From assembly GCF_001640025.1 (NCBI RefSeq), contig NC_031674.1, forward strand, positions 2,976,001 to 3,040,000: DNA of 64,000 nucleotides, read 5' to 3'. The notes beneath the pieces are model-generated. The model was not told the DNA's origin. It saw nothing but the letters and a program-made list of their open reading frames with translations, and did not search any database. Below, in pieces: positions 62,753-64,000 of the stretch (its first letter is position 1; the number at the start of each line of letters is the position of its first letter). The position numbers and the translations under genes are program-made. This stretch comes from Sugiyamaella lignohabitans (Eukaryota > Ascomycota > Dipodascomycetes > Dipodascales > Trichomonascaceae).

Positions 62753-63027
62753 AAAGAGAAAGAGAAGACACCTTAGACGTTTGAATCTCTTCGTATTATT
62801 TATTTATCATAGGGTTGCATTAAGTTGTTTTACTCTATTTCATTTGTGGTTTTTTTTTATTATCGTCAAGTCGTAGATAGCTATTAGTGTTTGGGTAACC
62901 AGTGGCGTTTTTTCCAGTTGATTGATCAAAAGTTTGAGTTTACAGTTGTCTGCTGTGAACTACATCATAAATTGTCTGACTAAAAAAAAGTTTCTACTAT
63001 TTTCTTGCTATCAAATTAATATACAAG

Positions 63028-63860
63028 ATGGAGACTCTGGCAGTTCCTACCACCGCAGCACAAGCCAAGGCCTTTGTTTCGCCAACATCGCTCTCGTTTC
63101 CAGGCGCCGTTGAATCTCTAAAAGTTGAAGAACAGAAGGATATCAATGTTAAAGGGGAGGGACTTGAAGGAGATGACTCGGCATCGGGTATTGTTCCCAC
63201 ACTTCAAAATATTGTGGCAACAGTTAACTTGGATTGTCGATTGGATTTGAAGACAATTGCGTTACATGCACGAAATGCTGAGTACAATCCGAAGGTAGGT
63301 GACTGAACATTGAGCTGGCTTGATCTGCTTATGTCTAAAGTATCAGTGGTTTGGGCGTTGCTCAATTGCACTGGCTATGGATATATTTAGATTTTATGTG
63401 TTGTGTCTACAATACTAACTATGATAAGCGTTTTGCTGCTGTAATCATGCGTATTCGTGAGCCAAAGACCACTGCTTTGATTTTCGCATCTGGTAAGATG
63501 GTTGTGACTGGTGCGAAGAGTGAGGACGATTCTAAGTTGGCTTCCAGAAAGTATGCAAGAATCATTCAAAAGCTTGGATTTGATGCTAAGTTTACTGATT
63601 TCAAAATCCAGAACATTGTCGGAAGTTGTGACGTGAAGTTCCCAATTCGTTTAGAAGGTTTGGCCTTCAGCCACGGTACTTTCAGTAGTTATGAGCCTGA
63701 GTTGTTTCCAGGTTTGATTTACCGAATGGTTAAGCCCAAGATTGTGCTCTTGATTTTTGTGTCAGGTAAGATTGTTCTTACTGGTGCGAAGCAAAGAGAG
63801 GAAATCTATGCTGCTTTTGAAGCCATTTACCCTGTATTGAGTGAATTCCGTAAGGCTTGA
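63028..63860 (+). CDS. SPT15: TATA-binding protein TBP (Spt15) (two exons)
   Basis: Exons 63028-63294 and 63429-63860 (phase 0) encode 232 residues (240 in S. cerevisiae). TBP nucleates pre-initiation complexes for all three nuclear RNA polymerases. The N-terminal 52 residues are species-specific. The saddle core follows: [20 protein letters not shown] at about 54, [20 protein letters not shown] across the splice, then [20 protein letters not shown] and [19 protein letters not shown], almost identical to yeast TBP. The intron has a GTAGGT donor and a perfect TACTAAC branch site, but ends AAG instead of the usual YAG. The gene's leader seems unusually long. Its partner TFIIB (SUA7) lies 28 kb to the left. 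Confidence 0.97.
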
Positions 63861-64000
63861 TCTGGCTTGTAAAAAACAAGAGAGCGTTATGAGGGGGAAG
63901 TAAGATGTGAAGAAATCCCAAAAATCAATCCAAAATTTTAATGAGAAAAATGATTCTATTTGTTTTATATTGTTTTTGTTTGTATGTATATTAAATTATT

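Larger units (their letters stand above)
61445..63027. promoter_or_regulatory. Long divergent intergenic region, SCC4 / SPT15
   Basis: At about 1.6 kb this is the largest gene-free stretch in the window. From left to right it holds the SCC4 promoter, CCCTAA boxes (62416-62432 and 62507-62517), a TATATAA element (62446-62452), a 12-bp-stem inverted repeat (62551-62590) and a second hairpin (62721-62752). From 62367 to 63027 there is no ATG on the plus strand, which points to a long SPT15 leader. Frames at 61880-62179 and 62236-62547 look spurious. Confidence 0.55.

Noticed and set aside
1..64000. Transposons, tRNA or rRNA genes, CRISPR arrays
   Set aside because: I read the gaps on both strands and saw no terminal repeats, integrase or transposase motifs, tRNA box pattern or spaced direct repeats.

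Overview
The window is a gene-dense, moderately AT-rich stretch of nuclear chromosome from an ascomycete yeast, most likely an early-diverging member of Saccharomycotina. The evidence is mixed. Proteins such as Pho85, TBP, TFIIB, Trm44 and Nug1 have the lengths and motifs of budding-yeast orthologues. Introns are short, have GTAAGT/GTAGGT-type donors and TACTAAC/CTAAC branch points, and occur in about half of the genes. The gene set also holds families that Saccharomyces cerevisiae lacks, namely an ABCA-type full transporter and an acinus-like SAP-RRM protein. CTG is read as leucine (for example the conserved QNLLIN of Pho85 at 27850-27855), so the CUG-Ser and CUG-Ala clades are unlikely. The species is not identified.

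Layout, left to right: SEC5 (cut by the left edge), SMD3, VPS18, a three-LIM paxillin-like gene, an alpha-arrestin, an acyl-protein thioesterase, SGF11, SEN54, BRO1, RMD5/GID2, ELC1, VPS16, CHL4 (CENP-N), NOP4, TRM44, PHO85, SEC3, SUA7 (TFIIB), NUG1, an ABCA transporter, SIP3-like LAM, a PUS5-like RluA-family pseudouridine synthase, a PXA-domain protein, SCC2, an acinus-like gene, an orphan membrane protein, SCC4 and SPT15 (TBP). That makes 28 protein genes on both strands, mostly in divergent and convergent pairs. I see no transposon, tRNA, rRNA or CRISPR.

Several gene models had to be assembled across introns. PHO85 has a 9-nt micro-exon. SGF11 has four exons and one junction that only a GC-AG intron explains. 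ELC1 appears to carry an intron inside its last sense codon. SCC2 is one four-exon gene although it looks like two open frames. PUS5-like, SEC3, SPT15, CHL4, RMD5, SIP3, PXA and ABCA each gain conserved sequence when spliced. Several long open frames begin at TTG or GTG; in every case I moved the start to an ATG.

Functionally the window is unusual in holding both members of four partner pairs: exocyst Sec5/Sec3, class C Vps (HOPS/CORVET) Vps18/Vps16, cohesin loader Scc2/Scc4, and the promoter-recognition pair TFIIB/TBP. The most interesting non-coding region is the roughly 1.6 kb between SCC4 and SPT15. It holds CCCTAA boxes, a TATA element, two strong inverted repeats and a 660-nt run upstream of SPT15 with no ATG on the coding strand. 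Palindromic GC-rich sites also stand out in the SUA7-NUG1, TRM44-PHO85 and ABCA promoters.
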